Shown: positions 1 through 6,767, numbered from the stretch's first letter. The stretch: DNA of 6,767 nt from Parvularculaceae bacterium (GCA_027080545.1 JALWRV010000182.1:1-6767); one strand, 5' to 3'. Notes: generated by a model not told the origin, from the letters alone. A program made the numbers and translations.

Positions 1-1174
1 CATTATCCAGCAAATTGGACAGGGCCTGAGAGATCAGTTCGCGTGATGCATAGACAGGCGGCACCGGTTGGGTTTCTACCTCAAGGGTAAAATCAGCCTC
101 TTCGGCTGCCGGTTCATATAGCTCTGCAATTTCTTCTACCAATTCTTGCAAATCAATATTGCTGAAGCCTTTACGACGTTCACCGGCCTCAATCCGGGTC
201 ATCGCCAACAGCGCATTAAAAGTTGCCAGCAATCGCTCGACATCTTCCGCTGCGGCTCGCACATTCTCTTGCGATCGGGCTGGGTCTGTTTGCAGCGCTT
301 CATCCAGTCGATTGCGGATGCGCGTTAAGGGAGAGCGCAAATCATGGGCGATATTATCGCTGACCTGACGCATACCCACCATCAAACGCTCAATCTGGTC
401 GAGCATCTGGTTGAGATTGGCTGCAAGGTGATCAAATTCATCATCGGCCCCCGTGCGCGGGATACGCTTGGTTAAATCCCCCTGTCGAATGGCTCTAGCC
501 GTGCGGTTGATGGCATCGAGCCGTTGCAAAAAGGCCCGCGAGGACATCACGCCCACAAACAGGCCAAGCGCCAATGTAATAAATGCCACCCGTATAATGG
601 CCGCACGCGCAGCCGTACGGATGCCGACAATATCAGCAACATCGCGCCCGACCAAGATGACCGGCCCCAGCGATTGACCATTTCGCGCCGGCAACCGAGC
701 AACCAGCGCCATGGCTGGACGCACCGTAATGGTCGGCTCGCCAAATGGGTCTCCCTCATCGCGCGACAATAGCTCGTAGGTGAACTCAAAAACATCATCC
801 GTATGCAAAGCTTCAGGCGGAAAATTGGTCAGATTACCGGCCAGCTTTTCCCCATAGGGCGGTACCACCATATAATAGAGCACCGTATGGCTGGCGCTTA
901 CCCGCCGATCCATAAATCGGCCCAAAGCAAAAAGGCCATTCGTCTCATAGACGGAACTGAACAATTTGATCTCATCGCGCAATTCCTGTTCTACCTTGCG
1001 CCGCTGTTCGATAATTGTGGCGCGATACATGAAGGCGCCCAAAAACCCCACCGCAGCCACAAACAGAAGCATATAGATCAGCGTAACACCAAAAGCGGTG
1101 GTGCGCAGGGGACGCGGAATAAAACGGTTCAGCCCTGCTGCTTTGTCTTCGGAAGGCTGTCCGTTTGTCATCAT
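1..1174 (-). CDS. Sensor histidine kinase, C-terminus cut by window edge
   Basis: This is a membrane-bound two-component sensor kinase, of which 391 residues are visible. The reading frame was translated by hand from an ATG-ATG pair; an in-frame TGA 15 bases upstream rules out a longer start. In order: a short cytoplasmic N-terminus; TM1 at about residues 26-50; a periplasmic sensing domain of about 140 residues (51-189) with no motif I recognise; TM2 at about 190-212; a HAMP linker at about 211-264 (QGDLTKRIP); and a HisKA dimerisation domain with phospho-acceptor His277 in the motif AHDLRSPLTRI. The sequence stops in the N-box (QALSNLLDN) of the ATPase domain, so the G boxes lie outside the window. 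The start is 27 bp after the regulator's stop, so the two are surely cotranscribed and form a cognate pair. The Shine-Dalgarno sequence is weak (GAGCGGA). The signal it senses is unknown; periplasmic stress is a guess from the adjacent protease. Confidence 0.93.
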   Translation of the reverse strand, partial: MMTNGQPSEDKAAGLNRFIPRPLRTTAFGVTLIYMLLFVAAVGFLGAFMYRATIIEQRRKVEQELRDEIKLFSSVYETNGLFALGRFMDRRVSASHTVLYYMVVPPYGEKLAGNLTNFPPEALHTDDVFEFTYELLSRDEGDPFGEPTITVRPAMALVARLPARNGQSLGPVILVGRDVADIVGIRTAARAAIIRVAFITLALGLFVGVMSSRAFLQRLDAINRTARAIRQGDLTKRIPRTGADDEFDHLAANLNQMLDQIERLMVGMRQVSDNIAHDLRSPLTRIRNRLDEALQTDPARSQENVRAAAEDVERLLATFNALLAMTRIEAGERRKGFSNIDLQELVEEIAELYEPAAEEADFTLEVETQPVPPVYASRELISQALSNLLDN

Positions 1175-1201
1175 CGGGGGTCCGCTCGTTCAGGCGAAGG
1201 A

Positions 1202-1879
1202 TCAATCCTCAGCCGATAAGATATAACCCGCGCCGCGCACTGTACGCAACAAAGGCTTCTCAAAGCCCTTATCAATTTTGCTTCTCAAACGCGAAATATG
1301 CACATCAATAACATTGGTTTGCGGATCAAAATGATATTCCCAAACATTTTCCAATAGCATTGTGCGGGTCACCACATGGCCCGCATGACGCATCAAATAT
1401 TCCAGCAAGCGGAACTCACGTGGCTGCAAATCAATCTTTTTGCCGCCCCGCCGCACCGTGCGCGAAAGAATATCCATCTCCAAATCACCGACACTTAGCT
1501 TGGTTGTGACATTAGACGGCGCACGGCGGCGACCAAGAGCTTCAACACGCGCCAGTAATTCAGAAAAAGCATAGGGTTTGACCAGATAATCATCACCACC
1601 AGATTGCAAACCCGCAACCCTGTCATCAACCTCGCCAAGGGCTGAAAGAAACAGCGCCGGTGTTTCATCGCCGGAGGAACGCCGGTTTTGCAACAGGCTA
1701 AGCCCATCAAGCTCTGGTAACATGCGGTCTATGACATAGGCATCGTAGCCCCCGGCTTCAGCCATGTTTAATCCGGTAGCGCCGTCGAGTGCATGATCGA
1801 CCGCATGGCCGGCCTCGCGCAGCCCCTTAACCAAAAAAGCGGCCGCCGAGGCATCATCTTCTATCACCAGAATTCTCAT
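1202..1879 (-). CDS. OmpR/PhoB-family response regulator (winged helix)
   Basis: This is a DNA-binding response regulator of 225 residues, the usual full length for the family. The receiver domain (about 1-118) has the acidic pair Asp8/Asp9 after the first strand (ILVIEDD), phospho-acceptor Asp51 in the motif VIDRMLPELDG, the switch Ser79 (FLSALG) and the conserved Lys101 (VKPYAF). A linker of about 10 residues leads to a winged-helix trans-activation domain (about 127-222) with the typical DLQPREFRLLEYL, NVIDVHISRLRSKID and TVRGAGYIL signatures. It should be phosphorylated by the kinase encoded 27 bp downstream and bind DNA as a dimer at direct repeats. It starts at ATG with only a weak ribosome site (GATGGA). 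The 64-bp gap after the protease gene shows no good promoter, so cotranscription from the protease promoter is likely. It resembles alphaproteobacterial regulators encoded beside degP-like genes; I do not assign a symbol because its targets are not visible. Confidence 0.95.
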   Translation of the reverse strand: MRILVIEDDASAAAFLVKGLREAGHAVDHALDGATGLNMAEAGGYDAYVIDRMLPELDGLSLLQNRRSSGDETPALFLSALGEVDDRVAGLQSGGDDYLVKPYAFSELLARVEALGRRRAPSNVTTKLSVGDLEMDILSRTVRRGGKKIDLQPREFRLLEYLMRHAGHVVTRTMLLENVWEYHFDPQTNVIDVHISRLRSKIDKGFEKPLLRTVRGAGYILSAED

Positions 1880-1922
1880 AATGATTTATCCATCAAAATA
1901 TCGTTTCATTTGTCTCAGTTTT

Positions 1923-1945
1923 AGCCTTGGGAGAAGACCAAGCCT
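1923..1945 (-). other. Short stem-loop between protease and regulator genes
   Basis: Arms 1923-1930 and 1938-1945 are complementary at 7 of 8 positions (one G-G mismatch) around a 7-base loop. The hairpin overlaps the protease stop codon. On the minus strand it is followed by an A-rich stretch rather than a T-run, so it is not a standard intrinsic terminator and read-through into the regulator is expected. It might protect the upstream message or reduce read-through, or it may be chance. Confidence 0.25.
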
Positions 1946-3458
1946 ATTCTTCAGACAAAGGCAATGCACGAAAATCTTTGCGATCACCAATCTGCACCCG
2001 CAAAGCAATCGCTTCGCGACCTTCTGCTTTTGCCTTTTTAATAATCTTATCAAGGTCAGCCCGGCCTTTGACGACCTTGCCATCCGCCTTCATCACCAAC
2101 ATACCGCGCACCAAACCCGCATCGGCGGCTGGTGAGCCGGGTAAAATGCCCGTAACGACAACACCTTTTGCCTCTTCATCAAGACCTAACTCTTCTCTCC
2201 ATTGATCCGTCAAGCTGTCAAACTGCACGCCAAGCTTGTCAAGCATTGATAGTTTTTTGCTATCATCCGTATTTGCGGAAGCGGTAACATTTTCCTCTGT
2301 GCGCTCACCCAACTTCACATTGATATTTTTAAACGATCCGTTGCGCGCAACCTTGACCCTAACCGTCTTGCCCGGCTCAACCGCACCGACATTGCGGGTT
2401 AGATCCCGCGCATTTTCAATGTCTTTTCCGTCAAATTGCAAAACCACATCGCCGGATTCAAACCCGGCTTCGGCTGCGGGCGTACCTTCCATCACATCGG
2501 CAACCAAAGCCCCTTTAGTTGAATCCAGTTGCAAGGCCATGGCCAAATCATTATCCACGTCACGAATAGAAACCCCTAGCCATCCGCGGGAAACACTACC
2601 GTTTTTGATGATCTGGCTGGTCACATAATCGGCGGTCGATGCCGGTATGGCAAAACCGATACCCACGGACCCACCGGTAGGCGAATAGATCGCCGTGTTG
2701 ACCCCCACAACGCGGCCACGCAAGTCAAATGTCGGGCCACCGGAATTACCGCGATTGATGGGCGCATCAATTTGGATATAGTCCGAATAGCTGCCGGGGG
2801 AATAATTATCCCGCCCCAGCGCCGAGACAATGCCTGACGTCACGGTACCCCCTAGGCCAAACGGATTGCCCACCGCCAGCACCCAGTCGCCGACCCGTAG
2901 GCTGACATCATCTGCAAACCGAACATAGGCCTGGCCTTCTGGGGCGTCGACTTTTAACACCGCCAAATCTGTGCCCGGGTCTGTGCCCACAATTGTTGCT
3001 TCCAGCTCGACACCATTATTCAGCCGCACCGTTATTTTCTCAGCCCCCTCGATCACATGATTATTGGTGACCACATAGCCATCGCTATCAATAAAGAAAC
3101 CGGAGCCTTCCGCCACCGAGCGCTGTTCTTGCTGAAACCGTTCATCTGGAATTGCCCCATAGCGATTGCGGAACATATCTTCAAAACCGGGAGGCAGGCT
3201 CGCTACACGGGTGCTTTTTTCCGTATGAATGGACACCACTGCCGGGGAAACTTTTTCCACCAAATCAGCAAAAGATAATTGGCCTTCATAAGAAACAGGC
3301 GGGGCTAAAAGCCGGGGCGGTTGGGTAGTGGTTGCCAATGCCCCAGAAATAATCACTGCCGACAAAGCAACACCGCCGAGAAAGGCCGCTATTCTGCCGC
3401 CACGTTTGCGTTGACCATCAAATTTATCTTTACTTCCCATTTCATTCCGAAACATCAT
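1944..3458 (-). CDS. degP: Do-family periplasmic serine endoprotease (DegP/DegQ/MucD type)
   Basis: This is a periplasmic HtrA protease/chaperone of the S1C family that degrades or holds misfolded envelope proteins; 504 residues from the chosen start, normal for the family. A basic N-terminus and hydrophobic stretch (about 18-42) ending in ALA-T look like a Sec signal peptide, or a membrane anchor if uncleaved. The trypsin-like domain has the full triad: His134 (TNNHVIEGA), Asp164 (GTDLAVL) and Ser239 (RGNSGGP), so it should be active. Two PDZ domains follow, PDZ1 at about 292-384 (RGWLGVSI, GTPAAEAGFESGD) and PDZ2 at about 410-494 (GSPAADAGL). A six-codon longer frame begins at TTG 3476, but AAGGAA sits just before the ATG-ATG at 3458/3455, which I prefer. 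The regulator gene follows after 64 bp, suggesting an autoregulated envelope-stress operon. Which paralogue (DegP, DegQ or DegS-like) is not certain; two PDZ domains argue against DegS. Confidence 0.95.
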   Translation of the reverse strand: MMFRNEMGSKDKFDGQRKRGGRIAAFLGGVALSAVIISGALATTTQPPRLLAPPVSYEGQLSFADLVEKVSPAVVSIHTEKSTRVASLPPGFEDMFRNRYGAIPDERFQQEQRSVAEGSGFFIDSDGYVVTNNHVIEGAEKITVRLNNGVELEATIVGTDPGTDLAVLKVDAPEGQAYVRFADDVSLRVGDWVLAVGNPFGLGGTVTSGIVSALGRDNYSPGSYSDYIQIDAPINRGNSGGPTFDLRGRVVGVNTAIYSPTGGSVGIGFAIPASTADYVTSQIIKNGSVSRGWLGVSIRDVDNDLAMALQLDSTKGALVADVMEGTPAAEAGFESGDVVLQFDGKDIENARDLTRNVGAVEPGKTVRVKVARNGSFKNINVKLGERTEENVTASANTDDSKKLSMLDKLGVQFDSLTDQWREELGLDEEAKGVVVTGILPGSPAADAGLVRGMLVMKADGKVVKGRADLDKIIKKAKAEGREAIALRVQIGDRKDFRALPLSEE

Positions 3459-3462
3459 TATT

Positions 3463-3468
3463 TCCTTT
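3463..3468 (-). promoter_or_regulatory. Ribosome binding site of the protease gene
   Basis: On the minus strand this reads AAAGGA, an anti-16S match 4 bases before ATG 3458 and 7 bases before ATG 3455. It lies inside the longer TTG-initiated frame, so it argues that the TTG at 3476 is not the real start. The 7-base spacing slightly favours the second ATG; the choice changes only one residue. Confidence 0.6.
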
Positions 3469-3546
3469 CTACCCAACTCAATCCCGCCGCCCTCAAACGA
3501 TGATTGATCACCAACAGAACTATTATCACAAACCCCTCACATGCGA

Positions 3547-3575
3547 ATGATAACGGACTGGCCAGTGCGCGACAA
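3547..3575 (-). promoter_or_regulatory. Putative sigma70-type promoter of the protease-regulator-kinase operon
   Basis: On the minus strand a -35 box TTGTCG (3570-3575, 4 of 6 matches to TTGACA) is separated by exactly 17 bases from a -10 box TATCAT (3547-3552, 5 of 6 matches to TATAAT). A transcript would begin near 3540 and carry a leader of about 80 bases before ATG 3458. It lies in the 290-bp gap after the upstream gene, the longest complete intergenic gap in the window and the natural place for an operon promoter. Identified by eye only. Confidence 0.45.
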
Positions 3576-3584
3576 TGTCGCCAC
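3557..3584. promoter_or_regulatory. Palindromes overlapping the promoter, possible operator
   Basis: Two adjacent palindromes cover the -35 box and spacer of the putative promoter. The first is a perfect 10-bp palindrome, ACTGGCCAGT (3557-3566). The second is GCGACA-A-TGTCGC (3569-3581), six-base arms around one central base, extendable by GTG/CAC on its flanks (3565-3567 and 3582-3584) if one base is bulged. The position suits a repressor or activator site. OmpR-type regulators usually prefer direct repeats, so if this is an operator the binder may be another protein. Confidence 0.35.
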
Positions 3585-3748
3585 ACGGCACAAACTCAAT
3601 TCCTTTAACATGCCCCCGCCGTCTCATGGTGCCAATAAACCGGACCCATTATCAGGCTGACCTCATTGATATGAATGGCAAAATCACTATTACAACGCCG
3701 TGTCCCCAAGGTGAAGAAAAGGTAATAGAACAGGCTGAAGGCCCCCAA

Positions 3749-5509
3749 TCAGGCCGCCTTGAGCAAGGCTGTTAGGCGCGCAACGGTTTCGCGGGCTTCT
3801 GATGGTTTTTGCAACCCCTCTGCCAGCGCTGATAATTGCTCTACCAGCTTTTGCACTTCGATCATATTATCAAGCTCGCCAGTCTGACCATTGGTCTGGT
3901 TGGCGGTCTCTTCAGCCCCCTTAAGCCCCTGTTCGACCAAAGCCTCCAACGCCGCGACCGTCTCCATCAGGGTTTGCGCACACTGATCGCGGGCCCCTCG
4001 ATAGGCTTCCGCACGGCTGAACAAAACTGCTCGACGGTCATTTGACCCCAAAAATCCCATGGCAATGGTGGCGCGTTCCATCAACAAATCCGCCCCCGGG
4101 TCACTGCCAATATCTTGCGGCGACGCCGGAAGCGCCTCCCGCAAACATTGCTGTGCTTGCTCGAGCATCCGGTCAAAATAGGTCTGGCTGGTGCGTGTAT
4201 AATTCCTCACCATATCGGTTAATTCGACCGGCAGGTTTTTGGCATCCAACGCGCCAATATCGAAACAACAATCAGCAAACCGACCAAATACCCGAATGAC
4301 GGCATCGTCCATACCATCAATACTGGTTTGTCGATCTAGCCATAAATTCATCCGGTCCATCCGGCTAACAACATTGTCAATGACCAAATCTTCCATTTCT
4401 GGGGTTGGCGGTTTTTCTGCGCGCGCCCGTTGATCATTAAAAGAAAGCTGCAAGCGCACAGCATCTGCCGGGTTCCATAGTTTGGCTAAAAACAAGAAAA
4501 ACCCGTATTTCAATCGCCCAATAGAGTGATCCGCATACTGAACAAGGTGGGCCGCAATTTGGTCTATCTGTCTTGGCCCCGGGCGCGATGATATGATCGC
4601 CCGATACAGCCGCCCCAATTCTTCTGCGTGGGGCAGCATCAAGCCGAGTTCCAGCAAATCCCCGTAAATCGCCTCGCCACCAAGCTGCATAATCAGCGCC
4701 CGCCGATAGCCCGGCTCTTTGCCCGCTTTGCGGGCCAGAGTTTTAATCACGCGTTCGGCCGGTTGGTGCAAATTGGAAAACAGGGTCACCAAAGCGGTTT
4801 CGTCGCCTGACTGTGTTGCGCGCTCATACCGCGCCCAACTATCGCGAATATTGGCAATACCGATCTCTTCATTGAGCAAACGCCAAATGGCTGGCAAGGA
4901 AGTGCTGGCCAGCGCCCCCTCTTGGCGCGGCACATAATAGACAGGATCGGTGATCAACCCTTCTAGGGGGCCGAAAAAGGCATGCATGCTATTGCGGGGC
5001 CGCAGCATGGTCTCACCCAGCGGCATGGGGATGATCGGCTCTGGTTCAGGTTCCCGCTCTGGTGCTGATTCGGGTTCCGGTTCTGGCACCACCCCTAAGG
5101 CCGGTTCTGGCTCGAGGTCTGGGTCTGGGTCTGAATCTGGGTCTGAATCTGGGGCCTGTTCGGAAGGCGCTGGCACGCCCATTTCCACCAATGACCAATC
5201 CCCCTGCTCTGCGCCTACTTCCGGTGGGGCCGGCGCTATCGGGGTGGGCGATAGGGTCACTTCGATGGGACTGGCCTCGGGAAGAGGCGGATCCACCGCC
5301 TCTGCGGCCAAGGGTTCAGAAGCGCTAGCCTGAGCGCTCGCCTGTAGGGCATGTGCAAGCATCTCCACCAGCTCTGGCCCCACAGTGCCGAAGCTGTCAC
5401 CACCCGCTTCAACCTCTGCGCGCAAGGCCAAATGCAGCTTTTCCAGCGTTGCCAAAGGCATCGCATTGAAAAGCGCTTGCAGCTGTGACCTTTTATTCTC
5501 GTCGAGCAC
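3749..5509 (-). CDS. Uncharacterised protein with acidic Asp/Glu-Pro linker
   Basis: I do not recognise this 586-residue protein and assign no function. A short N-terminal region (about 1-60) is predicted helical (LEKLHLALRAEVEAG). Residues 61-165 are disordered, rich in Ala, Pro and Glu, and include a strongly acidic DP/EP tract at 121-160. Residues about 170-586 form a largely helical domain, with charged heptad-like helices at about 500-586 that could be a coiled coil. Three cysteines lie in two conserved-looking spots (Cys413/Cys414 and Cys455) and one more at 510. There is no signal peptide or clear membrane segment, so it is probably cytoplasmic. The start is GTG at 5509, with AGGGGAG (5514-5520) 4 bases upstream. 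It lies 129 bp after the J-protein gene and 290 bp before the protease gene. Length, open frame and balanced composition make it a real gene. Confidence 0.82.
   Translation of the reverse strand: MLDENKRSQLQALFNAMPLATLEKLHLALRAEVEAGGDSFGTVGPELVEMLAHALQASAQASASEPLAAEAVDPPLPEASPIEVTLSPTPIAPAPPEVGAEQGDWSLVEMGVPAPSEQAPDSDPDSDPDPDLEPEPALGVVPEPEPESAPEREPEPEPIIPMPLGETMLRPRNSMHAFFGPLEGLITDPVYYVPRQEGALASTSLPAIWRLLNEEIGIANIRDSWARYERATQSGDETALVTLFSNLHQPAERVIKTLARKAGKEPGYRRALIMQLGGEAIYGDLLELGLMLPHAEELGRLYRAIISSRPGPRQIDQIAAHLVQYADHSIGRLKYGFFLFLAKLWNPADAVRLQLSFNDQRARAEKPPTPEMEDLVIDNVVSRMDRMNLWLDRQTSIDGMDDAVIRVFGRFADCCFDIGALDAKNLPVELTDMVRNYTRTSQTYFDRMLEQAQQCLREALPASPQDIGSDPGADLLMERATIAMGFLGSNDRRAVLFSRAEAYRGARDQCAQTLMETVAALEALVEQGLKGAEETANQTNGQTGELDNMIEVQKLVEQLSALAEGLQKPSEARETVARLTALLKAA
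5030..5150 (-). repeat. In-frame DP/EP low-complexity tract with 12-bp tandem repeat
   Basis: This part of the uncharacterised gene encodes about 40 residues made mostly of Asp, Glu, Pro and Ser (codons 121-160). At the DNA level the 12-mer GATTCAGACCCA is present twice in succession (5127-5150) followed by a half copy GACCCA (5121-5126). The rest is degenerate Glu-Pro repetition. The repeat unit is a multiple of three, so slippage would change the linker length without breaking the frame. Confidence 0.8.
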
Positions 5510-5638
5510 GACACTCCCCTGACGGTAAATCTTTCAGAAACTACAGGTGGTTGGTCTTATTCCGCAATGGGTGAACGGGGCTCATGGGGGAGAAATTTTT
5601 AAAAAAACCCGGCATGGCGCAGATGGTTGTGGGGGCGC

Positions 5639-6568
5639 TCAAACCCCGAATTTTTTGCGCATATTCTCAAACCCGTCCGGATGCCAGCCTTTAATGAATT
5701 GTTCGAGGGCCGGATCGGGATTTGGGGGGAGCAGGATCTGCAATTTGATAAGTTGATCGCCCATTTTTCCTGTTTTCGGGTCTTTAATCCCCTTGCCCTT
5801 GACCCGGAGTTTGGCCCCGGAACTGGCCCCTTTGGGAATTTTCAAGGATACGGGCCCATGCACGGTCGGCACCCTAATGGTTTCGCCCAGCACCGCTTCG
5901 CGCAGGCTAACCGGCACATCCACCCAAACCACCCCCTTTTCGAGACGAAAATAAGGGTGCGGCGTAACCGCCACATCCACATAGAGGTCGCCCGCCGGAC
6001 CGCCCGCAAAACCAGGACCCCCTTTGCCTTTCAGGCGCAAGGACTGACCGTCATGCAGCCCTTCGGGAATGGTGACATCGAGACTGCGCCCATCTGGCAT
6101 GGTTATGCGCCGCTTGCCCCCCCGGGCTGCCTCCAAAAAGGGCACAGAGATGCGATAGCGCAAATCCTGCCCCCGCTGTGGGGCCTGTCTCGGTTGGCGG
6201 AACCCCCCACCAAAACCGGCCCCGAACCCAGCCTGCCGTCCGCCGCCAAAAATATGGGCAAAAATATCTTCCGCGCCACCTGCCTCTCCACCATGCGGGC
6301 CAGCCCCTTGCTGATGGGCTCGCGCAAAAGGATGGGTTTCATGTCCTTGAGCGTCAATTTCCCCGCGATCAAAGGCCCGACGCTTGTCCTTATCACCGAT
6401 TATAGCGAAGGCATTATTGATCTCTTTAAACCGTTCCTCGGCTTTACTGTCACCGGGATTGCGGTCGGGGTGAAATTGTTTAGCCAAGCGGCGATAGCTG
6501 GCGCGCACTTCCTTTTCGCTGGCGCTCGGCGAAACCCCCAAAACTTTATATGGATCTTTCGCCGCCAT
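5639..6568 (-). CDS. DnaJ/CbpA-like class B J-domain co-chaperone
   Basis: This cytoplasmic J protein stimulates the ATPase of DnaK-type Hsp70 and delivers substrates to it. At 309 residues it matches the class B (CbpA-like) family. The J domain (about 5-68) carries the essential HPD motif at His33-Pro34-Asp35 (QFHPDRNPGD). A Gly/Phe-rich segment follows (about 87-125, with DIFAHIFGGG), then two beta-barrel substrate-binding domains, about 132-209 (motifs TIPEGLHDGQSLRLKGKG) and 210-287 (PVSLKIPKGASSGAKLRVKG, GDQLIKLQI). There is no CxxCxGxG zinc finger and no cysteine at all, which excludes canonical DnaJ. The ATG start at 6568 has GAGG (6576-6579) at a 7-base spacing. That site falls inside a long potential hairpin, so translation may be controlled. 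It starts 70 bp after the stop of the truncated upstream gene. A 336-codon open frame runs antisense to it and is a shadow. Confidence 0.95.
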   Translation of the reverse strand: MAAKDPYKVLGVSPSASEKEVRASYRRLAKQFHPDRNPGDSKAEERFKEINNAFAIIGDKDKRRAFDRGEIDAQGHETHPFARAHQQGAGPHGGEAGGAEDIFAHIFGGGRQAGFGAGFGGGFRQPRQAPQRGQDLRYRISVPFLEAARGGKRRITMPDGRSLDVTIPEGLHDGQSLRLKGKGGPGFAGGPAGDLYVDVAVTPHPYFRLEKGVVWVDVPVSLREAVLGETIRVPTVHGPVSLKIPKGASSGAKLRVKGKGIKDPKTGKMGDQLIKLQILLPPNPDPALEQFIKGWHPDGFENMRKKFGV

Positions 6569-6575
6569 TACCTGC

Positions 6576-6644
6576 CCTCAACCTATCGGAAAATGTCCGT
6601 GCCATCGGTCATAAGCGATTTGCCCCGATGGCGATAGGTTAAGG
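6576..6644 (-). promoter_or_regulatory. Long RNA hairpin sequestering the J-protein ribosome site
   Basis: On the minus-strand RNA, CCUUAACCUAUCG (6632-6644) pairs with CGAUAGGUUGAGG (6576-6588) over 13 continuous base pairs, one of them G-U. Directly stacked inside it are seven further pairs, CCAUCGG-type arms at 6625-6631 and 6602-6608, with a 16-base apical loop and a 13-base bulge on one side. The 3' arm ends with GAGG, the best Shine-Dalgarno match for the start codon at 6568; the 5' arm contains the stop codon of the preceding gene. No T-run follows, so it is not an intrinsic terminator. Family knowledge suggests translational coupling or a thermosensor; neither is demonstrated here. 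Confidence 0.5.
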
Positions 6645-6767
6645 CACAAAGGATATGATGGCCTCTAACGCCTCTCCATAACCAAAACTTTGCGAAAATT
6701 GAGCGATCGATAGATGCACCGGCAGACCGCTGGTCTGGCCAGCCAGCGCTGATTGCTGATCTTGCTG
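6639..6767 (-). CDS. C-terminal end of an unidentified gene
   Basis: The minus strand is open from the window edge to a TAA at 6639-6641, giving 42 residues ending in GEALEAIISFVP. The composition looks protein-like and all plus-strand frames here contain stops. The other two minus frames are also open for part of this stretch, so the frame choice rests on amino-acid composition and on ending just before the J-protein gene. I do not recognise the protein. Its stop codon lies in the 5' arm of the hairpin that can mask the next gene's ribosome site, so its translation might open that hairpin. Confidence 0.45.
   Translation of the reverse strand, partial: QQDQQSALAGQTSGLPVHLSIAQFSQSFGYGEALEAIISFVP

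Noticed and set aside
3537..3611. 24-codon minus-strand open frame ahead of the protease, preceded by a G-rich stretch
   Set aside because: It covers the promoter candidate and has no other support.
3740..3763. AAGGC/GCCTT inverted repeat at the stop of the uncharacterised gene, considered as a terminator
   Set aside because: The stem has two internal G-G mismatches and no T-run follows directly.
3575..3775. 66-codon plus-strand open frame in the gap upstream of the protease
   Set aside because: There is no ribosome site before its ATG, it starts inside the promoter palindrome and runs into the 3' end of the opposite gene; it looks like chance.
4950..5333. Gly/Ser-rich 127-codon plus-strand frame resembling a repeat protein
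   Set aside because: It is the antisense reading of the DP/EP repeat codons; the Ser-Gly repeats are a by-product.
5593..5607. T7-A5-T3 tract after the J-protein gene, considered as an intrinsic terminator
   Set aside because: No stable GC stem directly precedes the T-run on the minus strand; at most an AT-rich bendable segment.
5627..6637. 336-codon open frame on the plus strand, antisense to the J-protein gene
   Set aside because: It overlaps the whole of a clear J-domain gene, its product has no recognisable domain, and codon bias of the sense gene explains the openness.
6723..6737. Inverted repeat CAGACC-gct-GGTCTG near the window edge
   Set aside because: It lies within the probable coding end of the truncated gene; six-base arms in coding DNA can arise by chance.

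Overview
The window looks like chromosomal DNA from an alphaproteobacterium of intermediate GC content. The evidence is the style of the proteins: a Do-family protease followed directly by an OmpR-type regulator and its sensor kinase, and a cysteine-free CbpA-like J protein. The genus cannot be named from the sequence. All genes I can support lie on the minus strand, so they are read here from high to low coordinates. There are no RNA genes, insertion sequences, CRISPR arrays or phage genes.

In transcriptional order: (1) the last 42 codons of an unidentified gene (6639-6767, truncated by the window edge); (2) a class B DnaJ/CbpA-like co-chaperone (5639-6568), whose Shine-Dalgarno sequence can be locked in a long hairpin that begins at the end of the preceding gene; (3) a 586-residue uncharacterised protein with an acidic Asp/Glu-Pro linker (3749-5509); (4) a 290-bp spacer with a sigma70-like promoter overlapped by palindromes; (5) a periplasmic Do-family serine protease of the DegP/DegQ/MucD type (1944-3458); (6) an OmpR/PhoB-family response regulator (1202-1879); (7) its membrane histidine kinase (1-1174), cut off inside the ATPase domain at the N-box.

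The last three genes are tightly spaced (64 bp and 27 bp) and probably form one operon. The arrangement suggests an envelope-stress circuit: the kinase senses a periplasmic condition, the regulator responds, and the protease degrades or refolds damaged envelope proteins. That circuit is inferred from family knowledge and gene order. The J protein is a cytoplasmic protein-quality gene just upstream, so the uncharacterised protein sits between two proteostasis genes, though it has no recognisable domain that would prove a shared role.

Most of the window is ordinary core-type chromosome. The points most worth a second look are the putative ribosome-site-sequestering hairpin before the J-protein gene, the double palindrome in the protease promoter, and the uncharacterised acidic-linker protein. 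I found no convincing new defence or mobile system.
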